Made by a program: the position numbers and the translations under genes
Origin: JALYNX01 sp963746905
GTDB taxonomy: Bacteria > Actinomycetota > Acidimicrobiia > Spongiisociales > ZC4RG35
DNA length: 64,000 nucleotides
Direction: 5' to 3'
NCBI GenBank assembly: GCA_963746905.1
Contig: CAVVCY010000001.1
Location: 342,941-406,940 of the forward strand
Part shown: one piece after another, positions 50,547 through 58,348 of the stretch
Layout: each line of letters opens with the position of its first letter
How positions within the stretch are numbered: position 1 is the first letter of the stretch
The notes under the pieces: model-generated
What the model saw: only the letters and a program-made list of their open reading frames with translations
Database searches by the model: none
Told to the model about the DNA's origin: nothing

Positions 50547-50891
50547 GTGAATGAGATGAGCACCGAAAACGAAAACGAACAGAGCGAAAACGAACAGAGC
50601 GAAGACGACATTGCCCAGATCCGGGACGACATCGACCGGGTGGATTCCGAAATCCTCAAACTCCTCGCCGAGCGCAAGGCATTCAGTCTTCGCATGGCTC
50701 GGGAGAAAGGGCTCCATGCCCGCCCTTCCCGTGACATGTCCCGCGAGGAAGATCTGATCTCGGACCGGATCAACTCCGGGATGAGCCACGACCTCGACTC
50801 CGGCCTGGTCAACCGGGTGTGGCGGGAGATCATCAACGATTCGGTCCGGGTCCAACAGGAGTTTCTTGGGACGCACCGAGTCGACCCCTGA
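50547..50891 (+). CDS. Chorismate mutase (AroQ type II)
   Basis: 114 residues from GTG 50547 or ATG 50556. Seen: a Glu/Asn/Ser-rich start with an imperfect repeat (NENEQSENEQSE), then the AroQ helix IRDDIDRVDSEILKLLAERK, a conserved MAREKG and REEDLISDRIN and the third helix VWREIIND. Chorismate mutase converts chorismate to prephenate. The end overlaps the prephenate dehydratase frame by 26 bases in another frame. Removing one G from CTTGGGACGC near 50867 would fuse them as a normal P-protein, so a sequence error or a split gene are both possible. Confidence 0.85.
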   Translation: MNEMSTENENEQSENEQSEDDIAQIRDDIDRVDSEILKLLAERKAFSLRMAREKGLHARPSRDMSREEDLISDRINSGMSHDLDSGLVNRVWREIINDSVRVQQEFLGTHRVDP

Positions 50892-51357
50892 CTCGATCGT
50901 GGTTGCCATCCAGGGCATCGACGGCTCCTACAGCCACCTCGCCTCGCAGCAGTTCTTCGACGCCAAGGGAATCACACCGAGTTATGTCCGCTCATCGACA
51001 TTCGCCGATGCGATTCGTGCCGTGCAAGAGGGAACTGCAGATGTCGCCGTTCTCCCCGTGGAGAACACGACTTCGGGAGCGATCTCGGAGGTCTATGACG
51101 TCCTCCTCGACAGCCAGCTCCACTTCGTAGGTGATGTTCGGTTCCGGGTTCGCCATTGCCTGCTCGGGGTGGCCGGTGCCTCGATCGAGGGTTTGCGGCG
51201 GATCTACTGCCACCCACAAGCGGTGACCCAATGCTCTGAATTCCTCGCCGCTCTCGACCATGTGGAACTGGTCTACTTCTCGGATACTGCGCTGTCCGGC
51301 AAGCGAATCGGGGAGATGAACGATCCGACTGTGGCCGCCATCGCCAGCGAGGAGGCC
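50866..51357 (+). CDS. pheA: Prephenate dehydratase, N-terminal part before frameshift
   Basis: Open frame from TTG 50866 (GTG 50899 is alternative). Seen: VAIQGIDGSYSHLASQQFF, FADAIRAVQEGTADVAVLPV, ENTTSGAISEVYDVLLDS, HPQAVTQCSEFLAAL and AAIASEEA, which are the two lobes of prephenate dehydratase. At 51358 an extra A in GAGGCC-A-GCCCGT shifts the frame; the frame as written runs on to 51750 as nonsense. Correcting it joins this part to RLYGLDVLRTGIANQEENYT and the ACT domain. Prephenate dehydratase makes phenylpyruvate. Confidence 0.82.
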
Positions 51358-51358
51358 A

Positions 51359-52630
51359 GCCCGTCTCTACGGGCTCGATGTCCTCAGGACGGGGATCGCC
51401 AACCAGGAGGAGAACTACACCCGCTTCGTGGTGGTCGCCGGCCAACCGGCCGAAGTGCCCGAAGGCGTGCAGTCGAAGACCTCGATCGTCATGGCGGTCG
51501 GCAACCACCCCGGAGCTCTCATGGACGCCTTGGCGGTTTTCCGCGAGGCGGACATCAACCTCGTGATGCTGGAGTCGAGGCCGATTCCGCACAACCCGAG
51601 AGAGGAGCTGTTCTATCTCGATTTCGACGGGAACATCTCCGATCCTGCGGTCCAAGCTGTGTTCGACGCGCTCACCAAGCAACTCCGCTTCCTGAGGATC
51701 CTGGGCAGCTATCCGTCACGGGACCTCCGTCCCCGGCCGATCGAACGTGACGTGGCCAGGGGAGAGCCGAAAGGCTTGTCAGCGCTGGACGAGGTGCCCT
51801 CCACTACCGCAGCCCCCAAGGGCTACAAGTTGGGGAGTCGAGTCCACAAACCGCAGAACACCGTGGTCGAAGTCGCTGGTGTGAAGGTCGGTGGTGGTGA
51901 GATGATCATGATCGCCGGCCCGTGTGCGGTCGAGTCCTGGGATCAGGTCATGGCTGCGGCCAAGGCGGTGAAGGAGGCGGGGGGATCGATCCTCCGCGGC
52001 GGGTGCTTCAAGCCCCGATCTTCGCCGTACTCGTTCCAGGGTCTTGGCTACGAGGCCTTAGAGATGCTGGTCGAGGCGGGAAAGGCCTACGGACTCCCTG
52101 TGGTGACCGAGGTGCTCTCGCCCGATGATGTCGACGGCGTCGCCAAGAAGGCCGACATCCTCCAGATCGGGGCCCGCAACATGCAGAACTTCTCCTTGCT
52201 CAACGCTGCCGGTCGGGCCCATCGGCCGGTTCTGCTCAAGAGAGGGATGAGCTCGTCCATTGAGGAGCTGCTCCAGGCGGCCGAGTACATCCTGGCCGGC
52301 GGCAACCAACAGGTGATGCTCTGTGAGCGGGGAATCCGCACCTTCGAAACTGCAACCCGCAACACCCTCGATCTGAGTGCGGTGCCGGTGCTCCGTCGTC
52401 ACACCCATCTCCCGATCATCGTCGATCCGTCACACGCCGCCGGCGATCGGGACCTGGTTGCTCCGCTGGCCCTCGCCGCCCAAGCGATCGGCGCGGACGG
52501 GATCATGGTGGAGATCCACCCCCATCCCGAGGACGCGCTCAGTGACGGTCCGCAGTCGCTCCGGTTGGATCAGTTCGAAACGCTGATGGATGCCCTCGGG
52601 TTCGCGCCGAGCACAGTCCATGACATCTAG
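51359..52630 (+). CDS. aroF: Prephenate dehydratase C-terminus and ACT domain fused to DAHP synthase
   Basis: 423 residues in frame (first start codon GTG at 51428). Seen: end of dehydratase (GIANQEENYTRFVVVA), an ACT domain (IVMAVGNHPGALMDALAVFR, ESRPIPHNPREELFYLDFDG), then a linker and a type I-beta DAHP synthase (YKLGSRVHKPQNTVVEVAG, MIMIAGPCAVES, LRGGCFKPRSSPYSFQG, LQIGARNMQNFSLL, PVLLKRGMSSSIEEL, IIVDPSHAAGDRD). DAHP synthase condenses erythrose 4-phosphate and PEP to start the shikimate pathway. No stop lies between the ACT domain and the synthase. The tail overlaps leuD by four bases. Confidence 0.88.
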   Translation, partial: ARLYGLDVLRTGIANQEENYTRFVVVAGQPAEVPEGVQSKTSIVMAVGNHPGALMDALAVFREADINLVMLESRPIPHNPREELFYLDFDGNISDPAVQAVFDALTKQLRFLRILGSYPSRDLRPRPIERDVARGEPKGLSALDEVPSTTAAPKGYKLGSRVHKPQNTVVEVAGVKVGGGEMIMIAGPCAVESWDQVMAAAKAVKEAGGSILRGGCFKPRSSPYSFQGLGYEALEMLVEAGKAYGLPVVTEVLSPDDVDGVAKKADILQIGARNMQNFSLLNAAGRAHRPVLLKRGMSSSIEELLQAAEYILAGGNQQVMLCERGIRTFETATRNTLDLSAVPVLRRHTHLPIIVDPSHAAGDRDLVAPLALAAQAIGADGIMVEIHPHPEDALSDGPQSLRLDQFETLMDALGFAPSTVHDI

Positions 52631-53244
52631 TTGGTCGGGCTCCCGGAGCTGACCGGGAGCCAGGCCGGCCGGTTCAATTCGTGTTGGGTGATCGACTCCT
52701 CGAGAGTGAGGGTCATCCCGATCCAGTCGAGGCCTTGCAGCAGGCGCTCCTTGGCCGATGGGTCGAAGTCGAACCTTGCCTCGAAGCCGTCTCCGACCAC
52801 GGTCTGCTGCTCCAGGTCGATGGTGACCGGGGCGGTCGGGTCTTGTGCCATGTCCAACAGCCGACGGACCTCGGGTTCGGGCAGCTCGACGATTAGCAGC
52901 CCGATGTTTGCCGAGTTGTTACGGAATATGTCGGCGGTGGAAGGAGCGATCACAGCATCGAAGCCCCAGTCCTGAATCGCCCATGGGGCATGCTCCCGTG
53001 AGGATCCGCACCCGAAGTTGCGGCCGGCCACCAGGATCTTGGCCTCACTACGCTCCGGGCGATTGGTGATGAAGTCCTCGATGGGTGAGCCGTCGTCGCG
53101 ATGCGCCCAGTTATAGAAGAGGAACTCCCCATAGCCATCACGTTCGATCCGCTTGAGGAATTGTTGGGGGATGATCTGATCGGTGTCCACGTCGGCCCGA
53201 TCGAGGGGGAGCATCGGGCCGCGAACCATTCTCACCGGCTTCAT
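52627..53244 (-). CDS. leuD: 3-isopropylmalate dehydratase small subunit
   Basis: 205 residues. Seen: LDRADVDTDQIIPQQFLKRI, ILVAGRNFGCGSSREHAPWA and the swivel-domain end. With LeuC it isomerises 2-isopropylmalate in leucine synthesis. GTG/ATG start overlaps the leuC stop; last gene of the minus-strand ilv-leu operon. Confidence 0.96.
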   Translation of the reverse strand: MKPVRMVRGPMLPLDRADVDTDQIIPQQFLKRIERDGYGEFLFYNWAHRDDGSPIEDFITNRPERSEAKILVAGRNFGCGSSREHAPWAIQDWGFDAVIAPSTADIFRNNSANIGLLIVELPEPEVRRLLDMAQDPTAPVTIDLEQQTVVGDGFEARFDFDPSAKERLLQGLDWIGMTLTLEESITQHELNRPAWLPVSSGSPTN

Positions 53245-54647
53245 TTGCCTTCCCAGTCCCTCACGTCGACGAAATGGCCGGCCACTGCGGCTGCGGCCGC
53301 CATGGCCGGGCTCACCAGATGGGTTCTTGCACCCCGACCCTGGCGGCCCTCATAGTTCCTATTCGAGGTCGAGGCCACCCGCTCGCCGGAGGGGATCACA
53401 TCCGGGTTCATGGCAAGACAGCTGGAACATCCGGCGTCCCTCCACTCGAATCCTGCGTCGAGGAAGATCGCATCGAGGCCCTCCGCCTCGGCCTGTGCTT
53501 TGACGAGCATGGAACCTGGCACGACAACGGCGCTGACCCTCGAATCGACCTTGCGCCCCTCGACCACCCGTGCCGCAGCACGGAGGTCTTCGATTCGCCC
53601 GTTGGTGCACGAGCCGAGAAACACGTGATCGATCCGGATGTCGGCGATAGCAGTGCCCGGCTCCAGACCCATGTACTCCAGGGCCCTCACCGTCGACTCG
53701 CGCTGCTGAGGATTGTCGAAACTGTCGGGTGAGGGGACGAAGTCGTCGACCCGCACCGTCTGGGCGGGGTTCACGCCCCAGGTCACGTGGGGGATGAGGG
53801 ACGAGGCGTCGATCGTGACCGCCTTGTCGAAGACGGCGCCCTCATCGGTCACCAGTGACTCCCATGCGGCGACGGCCGCATCCCAGTCTTCGCCTTTGGG
53901 GGCGAAGGGCCGGCCCTCGATGAAGGAGACGGTGGTGTCGTCGGGGGCGATCATCCCGGCCCGGGCACCACCTTCGATCGACATGTTGCAGATGGTCATC
54001 CGCTGCTCCATCGAGAGCCCGCGAATGGTCTCGCCGCGGTACTCGATGACATGACGGGTCCCGCCGGCGACGCCGATCTGGGTGATGATCCCGAGTATCA
54101 GGTCCTTGGCGGCGACCCCCCACGGAAGCTGGCCGGTGACTTCGACGGACATCGACTTGGGCGGTGATTGCCAGATGGTTTGCGTTGCGAGGACATGCTC
54201 CACCTCGGAGGTGCCGATCCCGAAGGCAAGGGCTCCGAAGGCGCCGTGGGTCGAGGTGTGGCTGTCGCCACAGACGATGACCATGCCGGGCTGGGTCAGT
54301 CCCTGCTCGGGACCCACGACATGGACTATTCCCTGCCGCGGATCATCGATCCCGTACATGACGATGCCGTGGCGAGCGCAGTTGTCGCGGAGGGCCTCGA
54401 CCTGTCGCTTCGACAACGGGTCGAGGATGCCGAGGTGCCGACCGGTGGTCGGGATCCCATGGTCCACCGTGGCGAAAGTGAGATCGGGCCGCCGGACCTT
54501 TCTCCCTGCTTGCTCCAGTGAGGCGAAGGCTTGCGGTGAGGTGACCTCGTGCACCAGATGGAGATCGGCGTAGAGGAGAGTGGGATCGCCACTCTGAACC
54601 ACGTGGGTGTCCCAGACCTTCTCGAAAAGGGTACGGGCCGGGCTCAT
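53241..54647 (-). CDS. leuC: 3-isopropylmalate dehydratase large subunit
   Basis: 468 residues. Seen: ATVDHGIPT, VCGDSHTSTHGAFGALAFG, FLGSCTNGRIEDL and DAGCSSCLAMNPD, which supply the [4Fe-4S] cysteines and substrate residues. ATG at 54647 would share ATGA with the leuB stop once leuB is corrected. It pairs with LeuD by four-base overlap. Confidence 0.97.
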   Translation of the reverse strand: MSPARTLFEKVWDTHVVQSGDPTLLYADLHLVHEVTSPQAFASLEQAGRKVRRPDLTFATVDHGIPTTGRHLGILDPLSKRQVEALRDNCARHGIVMYGIDDPRQGIVHVVGPEQGLTQPGMVIVCGDSHTSTHGAFGALAFGIGTSEVEHVLATQTIWQSPPKSMSVEVTGQLPWGVAAKDLILGIITQIGVAGGTRHVIEYRGETIRGLSMEQRMTICNMSIEGGARAGMIAPDDTTVSFIEGRPFAPKGEDWDAAVAAWESLVTDEGAVFDKAVTIDASSLIPHVTWGVNPAQTVRVDDFVPSPDSFDNPQQRESTVRALEYMGLEPGTAIADIRIDHVFLGSCTNGRIEDLRAAARVVEGRKVDSRVSAVVVPGSMLVKAQAEAEGLDAIFLDAGFEWRDAGCSSCLAMNPDVIPSGERVASTSNRNYEGRQGRGARTHLVSPAMAAAAAVAGHFVDVRDWEGK

Positions 54648-55722
54648 ACCGCCTCTGCCGCAACACGGTGGCAGAGATCAAGTCGCTGACCCGGTCACCG
54701 ACTTCAGAGGTGGAAGCCTCCATCTTGCCGGCCCGAAGCGAGGGGAGTGAGCCGGCGACCTGGCCGACGGCCCGGTCGACCGCGGCGCCCGCCTCTATCT
54801 CTCCGAGATGGGTGAGCATCATGCCGGCAGCGCCGATCGCGGCGAGTGGGTTGATCTGGCCGGTTCCTTCGAAACCAGGGGCGGTCCCGCCGATCGGCTC
54901 GAACATCGAGACGCCGTTGGGGTTGAGATTGGCTCCGGAGGCGATGCCCATACCTCCCTGAATCGCGGCTCCGAGGTCGGTGATGATGTCGCCGAACATG
55001 TTGTCGGTCACGATCACGTCGAAACGGCCCGGGTCTTCGACCATCCAGAGACACGCCGCGTCGACGTGGGCGTAGGCGGTGGTCACCTCCGGGTATTCCT
55101 CGGCCACGGCCTCGAATACCCGTGCCCAGAGGTCCCATGCATAGGTGAGGACGTTCGTCTTCCCGCACATGGTCAGATGACGGCGGGGTCTCGACCGCGC
55201 CAGTTCGAATGCGTACCGGATACAGCGCTCCACGCCGAAACGGCTGTTTACCGACTGTTGGACGGCCACCTCGAACGGCGATCCCTTGGCAGTGAATTCA
55301 CCGGCACCGACGTAGAGGCCTTCGCTGTTCTCACGCACCACGATCATGTCGACATCGGCAGGCTCGACATCACGAAGCGGCCCAACCACCCCTGGATGGA
55401 GTTTGATCGGCCTCAGATTGACGTACAGGTCGAGCTCCTTGCGGAGTCTGAGGATGATCTCCTGCTCGAGGATCCCCGGTGCCACTTTGGGATGTCCAAC
55501 GGCGCCGAACAGGACGGCGTCGACGCTCGAGAGCGCCTCGAGGTCTGCCCCGGTCAAGGTCTCCCCGGTTCTCAGATATCGCTCGCCGCCAACCTCGTGA
55601 TGGGAGTATTCGACCTCGAAGTCGAACACCTGAGAGGCTCTGTCAACCGCCTTGACCGCCTCGGCCACGACTTCGGGACCTGTCCCGTCCCCGGGCACTA
55701 CGGCAATGCGGTGAGCGGTCAT
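54644..55722 (-). CDS. leuB: 3-isopropylmalate dehydrogenase, frameshifted near its end
   Basis: Start at 55722 (VVPGDGTGPEVVAEA). Seen: LFGAVGHPKVAP, IVVRENSEGLYVGAG, CGKTNVLTYAWDLW, DNMFGDIITDLGAAIQGGMG and STSEVGDRVSDLI. It oxidatively decarboxylates 3-isopropylmalate with NAD. As written the frame continues to 54343, inside leuC. In another frame the end reads VAAEAV then stops at TGA 54646-54644, overlapping the leuC ATG, which is the expected end. A one-base indel near 54660-54675 explains the extension. Confidence 0.88.
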
Positions 55723-55925
55723 TGGTAGGTGGCCGCCACCTCGTCGAGTACTTCCATACCTGACACCGCATCATCGACGATTGAGCGCAGTTGAACATCT
55801 GAAATGGCACCGGCGCGGTCTGACACCGCTCGAACCCTGGTGTAAGCCGCCTCGAAGCCGGCTGCGCCGAGGCTGATCCCGAGTTTCGAAAGCCTCTGCT
55901 CGAGCTCTGCTCGGTGGTCGCTCAT
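55719..55925 (-). CDS. Small protein resembling a LeuA/homocitrate-synthase subdomain
   Basis: 68 residues from ATG at 55925, overlapping ilvN by four bases and leuB by four bases, so probably translated. Seen: LEQRLSKLGISLGAAGFEA, AYTRVRAVSDRAGAISDVQL and IVDDAVSG. The spacing L-x2-L-G-x-x-L, then a helix with a pattern F/Y-x-R-x-R/K-x-x-x-D, resembles the post-barrel subdomain of 2-isopropylmalate synthase (FVRFKELADRK.ISDEDL-type). The rest of LeuA is absent. A stand-alone role in the operon is unknown. Confidence 0.6.
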   Translation of the reverse strand: MSDHRAELEQRLSKLGISLGAAGFEAAYTRVRAVSDRAGAISDVQLRSIVDDAVSGMEVLDEVAATYQ

Positions 55926-56434
55926 TGGGCGGGGCCCGCGGTCGCTGCCGTCGGGCTCAACTCCGACTCGCGCCGCATGGCGATCCGACCCGACTTGACG
56001 AGGTCGACAACGCCATATCCGGACATGTGGTCGAGAAAGGCTCCAAGGTGAGCCGGGCTGCCGGCGACCTCGAAAGTTATCGAGCTTGCTCCGAGGTCGA
56101 TCACCTTGGCGTCGAATAGCGAGGCTGTGTCCCGCACCTCACCACGGTTCACCGGATCACAGGCAATGCGGGCGATCATCAGCTCCCGCTCCAGAGCCAG
56201 GTCTTTCTCAAGCTCCTGGACCTTGATCACATTGACCAGCTTGTTGAGCTGCTTGGTCAGCTGCTCGAGCTCGGGGGCATCCACGACGAGCGTGATCCGT
56301 GACCGGCCCTCTTGGTGGGTTGGCCCCACGGCGAGCGAGTGGATGTTGAAGCCGCGGTTGGAGAACATCGCTGACACCCTGGCCAGGACGCCTGGCTTGT
56401 TCTCGACGAGCACCGTGAGGGTGTGCTGCATCAA
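55922..56434 (-). CDS. ilvN: Acetolactate synthase small (regulatory) subunit
   Basis: 170 residues. Seen: ACT domain TLTVLVENKPGVLARVSAMF, NRGFNIHSLAVGPT, and a second C-terminal domain with LVNVIKVQEL and a GYGVVDLVKSGRIAMRR end. It confers valine feedback on IlvB. ATG at 56434 overlaps the ilvB stop. Confidence 0.94.
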   Translation of the reverse strand: MMQHTLTVLVENKPGVLARVSAMFSNRGFNIHSLAVGPTHQEGRSRITLVVDAPELEQLTKQLNKLVNVIKVQELEKDLALERELMIARIACDPVNRGEVRDTASLFDAKVIDLGASSITFEVAGSPAHLGAFLDHMSGYGVVDLVKSGRIAMRRESELSPTAATAGPAQ

Positions 56435-58149
56435 AGGTCCTCACGGCTCATCACGACCCTGTCGTTTGAGCCGCCGGCCGGCACCATCGGGAAGCACATC
56501 TCCTCGGTGTCGACGACCACTTCGAGGACCACCGGCTTGTCATTGACCGAGAGGGACTTCTCGATGGCGGGGTCGATCTCGGAGGGATGATCCACCCGCA
56601 GCCCCACACAACCCATCGCCTCGGCCAGCATCGGATAGTCGGGAGTGTGCGTGGTGAGGTCCACCGCGGAAAGGCGACCGCCGTAGAAGAGGTTCTGCCA
56701 CTGCTTCACCATGCCGTAGCCACCGTTGTTGAAGACGGCGACCTTGACCGGGATCCCTTCGGTCGATGCGGTGATCAGCTCCTGGCAGGTCATCTGGAAA
56801 CACCCGTCCCCATCCAATGCGTAGACCAGGTCATCGGGGCGGGCCGCCTTGGCGCCGATCGCGGCCGGCACTGCGAATCCCATGGTTCCCAGGCCTCCGG
56901 AGTTGACCCAGGAGCGGGGGGTGTTGAACTTCCAGAATTGGGAGGCCCACATCTGGTGCTGGCCGACACCGGCGACAATCACGGCTTCGCCTCCGACAGC
57001 CGCATGCAGCCGCTCGATGAAATGCTGAACCTTGATCGGGCCTTCGGGCTGCTGGTCGTAGGCGAGGGGATGGCTCTCCTGCCATGCGCCGATCTGAGCC
57101 AGCCACTCGGTCCGGGCCGGCGCCTGGTCCGCGTCGCGGCGTGCGGCCAATTCGACCAGGAAGTGCTTGAGGACCGAGCGGGCGTCGCCAACGATCGGGA
57201 CGTCTGCCCTCCGAACCTTGCCGATCTCGGCCGGATCGACATCCACGTGAATGACCTTGGCGTTGGGGGCGAAAAACGACGGATCGCCGGTCACCCGATC
57301 GTCGAAGCGGGCGCCAAGGCTGACCAGGACGTCAGACTTTTGAATGGCTGTGGTCGCGGTGTAGAGCCCGTGCATTCCGGGCATGCCCAGGGCAAGAGGG
57401 TGATTGTCGGGGAACGAGCCCCGGGCCATCAGCGTGGTGACCACCGGAGTGTTGGCTGCTTCGGCGAAGGCGAGCAGCTCTGCGGCCGCTCCCGCCTTGA
57501 TCACCCCGCCGCCAACGTAGAGGACCGGGCGCTCTGCAGCCTCGATGAGGTCGATGGCGGCCTTGATCTGGACCGGGTGGCCAGTGGTCGTGGGTTTGTA
57601 GCCGGGAAGCTTCATGTTCCCCGGCGCATGCCAGCTGGTGCGCTGGTTGAGGATGTCTTTGGGAAGGTCGACCAGAACCGGCCCGGGACGACCTGTTGAC
57701 GCGATATGGAAGGCCTCGTGGACGATGTCAGGGATCTCGTCGGCGTCCGTCACCAGATAGGAGTGCTTGGTGCAGTGCATGGCGAGGCCCGTGGTGTAGG
57801 CCTCTTGAAAGGCGTCACTCCCGATGGCCGTGGTCGGAACCTGACCGGTGATTGCAACCAGAGGTGTCGAGTCCATCAAGGCGTCTTGGAGTGGGGTGAT
57901 CAGGTTGGTGGCCCCTGGGCCGGAGGTCGCCATCACGACGCCAACCCGTCCGCTGGCCTGGGCAAATCCCTCGGCCATGTGCCCAGCGCCCTGTTCGTGT
58001 CTCGCCAGGACGTGGCGAATCGAACTGTCGAGCAACGGGTCATAGGCGGGGAGGATTGCCCCACCGGGCACGCCGAAGACGATGTCGACACCCTCGTGCT
58101 CGAGGCTTCGCATCAATGAATGGGATCCGGTGAATGGTTTTTCAGTCAT
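56431..58149 (-). CDS. ilvB: Acetolactate synthase large subunit
   Basis: 572 residues from ATG at 58149. Seen: GVDIVFGVPGGAILPAYDPL, HEQGAGHMAEGFAQASGRVG, ATSGPGATNLITPLQDALMD, SDVLVSLGARFDDRVTG and the thiamine-diphosphate motif GDGCFQMTCQELITA followed by NNGGYGMVKQWQNLFY. It condenses two pyruvates (or pyruvate and 2-oxobutyrate) for valine, leucine and isoleucine. First structural gene of the operon, and it is preceded by an attenuator. Confidence 0.96.
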   Translation of the reverse strand: MTEKPFTGSHSLMRSLEHEGVDIVFGVPGGAILPAYDPLLDSSIRHVLARHEQGAGHMAEGFAQASGRVGVVMATSGPGATNLITPLQDALMDSTPLVAITGQVPTTAIGSDAFQEAYTTGLAMHCTKHSYLVTDADEIPDIVHEAFHIASTGRPGPVLVDLPKDILNQRTSWHAPGNMKLPGYKPTTTGHPVQIKAAIDLIEAAERPVLYVGGGVIKAGAAAELLAFAEAANTPVVTTLMARGSFPDNHPLALGMPGMHGLYTATTAIQKSDVLVSLGARFDDRVTGDPSFFAPNAKVIHVDVDPAEIGKVRRADVPIVGDARSVLKHFLVELAARRDADQAPARTEWLAQIGAWQESHPLAYDQQPEGPIKVQHFIERLHAAVGGEAVIVAGVGQHQMWASQFWKFNTPRSWVNSGGLGTMGFAVPAAIGAKAARPDDLVYALDGDGCFQMTCQELITASTEGIPVKVAVFNNGGYGMVKQWQNLFYGGRLSAVDLTTHTPDYPMLAEAMGCVGLRVDHPSEIDPAIEKSLSVNDKPVVLEVVVDTEEMCFPMVPAGGSNDRVVMSREDL

Positions 58150-58160
58150 GTTCTTTCAAC

Positions 58161-58182
58161 AAAAAACCCTCCGGCGGGAGGG
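58161..58182 (-). terminator. Intrinsic terminator (attenuator) of the ilvB leader
   Basis: On the minus strand CCCTCC-CGCC-GGAGGG is followed by TTTTTT: a perfect six-pair stem plus U tract, 12 bases before the ilvB ATG. A factor-independent terminator in this position upstream of its gene indicates attenuation. Confidence 0.9.
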
Positions 58183-58186
58183 TTGA

Positions 58187-58210
58187 GCGCACGCAGACGT
58201 CGGCGTGCGC
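58187..58210 (-). promoter_or_regulatory. Perfect 8-pair hairpin between leader peptide and terminator
   Basis: GCGCACGC and GCGTGCGC pair perfectly around an eight-base loop. It begins right at the leader-peptide stop codon. It may act as the pause or alternative stem in attenuation; an antiterminator partner was not resolved by eye. Confidence 0.6.
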
Positions 58211-58254
58211 TACTCAATGAGCAGGAGTACGGCGACGGTGGGGTTGGTCTTCAT
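58210..58254 (-). CDS. ilv leader peptide (MKTNPTVAVLLLIE)
   Basis: A 14-codon reading frame on the minus strand from ATG at 58254 to TAG at 58210. Seven of its residues in a row are V, A, V, L, L, L, I, so it samples charged tRNAs for all three branched-chain amino acids. Placed between the promoter and the terminator. Ribosome stalling on it would control transcription into ilvB. Too short for standard gene callers. Confidence 0.85.
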   Translation of the reverse strand: MKTNPTVAVLLLIE

Positions 58255-58264
58255 GTGCCCTACG

Positions 58265-58293
58265 AGTAAACAACCTGGTCAGGGAGATGTCAA
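58265..58293 (-). promoter_or_regulatory. Promoter of the ilv-leu operon
   Basis: On the minus strand, TTGACA (58293-58288) and TTTACT (58270-58265) are 17 bases apart, about 11 bases before the leader ATG. Perfect -35 and imperfect -10. Spacing to leader and terminator fits a leader transcript of about 110 bases. Confidence 0.75.
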
Positions 58294-58348
58294 GATCTCC
58301 CAACAGGAATCGGTCCCTGGTGCTTCCTTCTTGAGGTTGAATGCCCCG

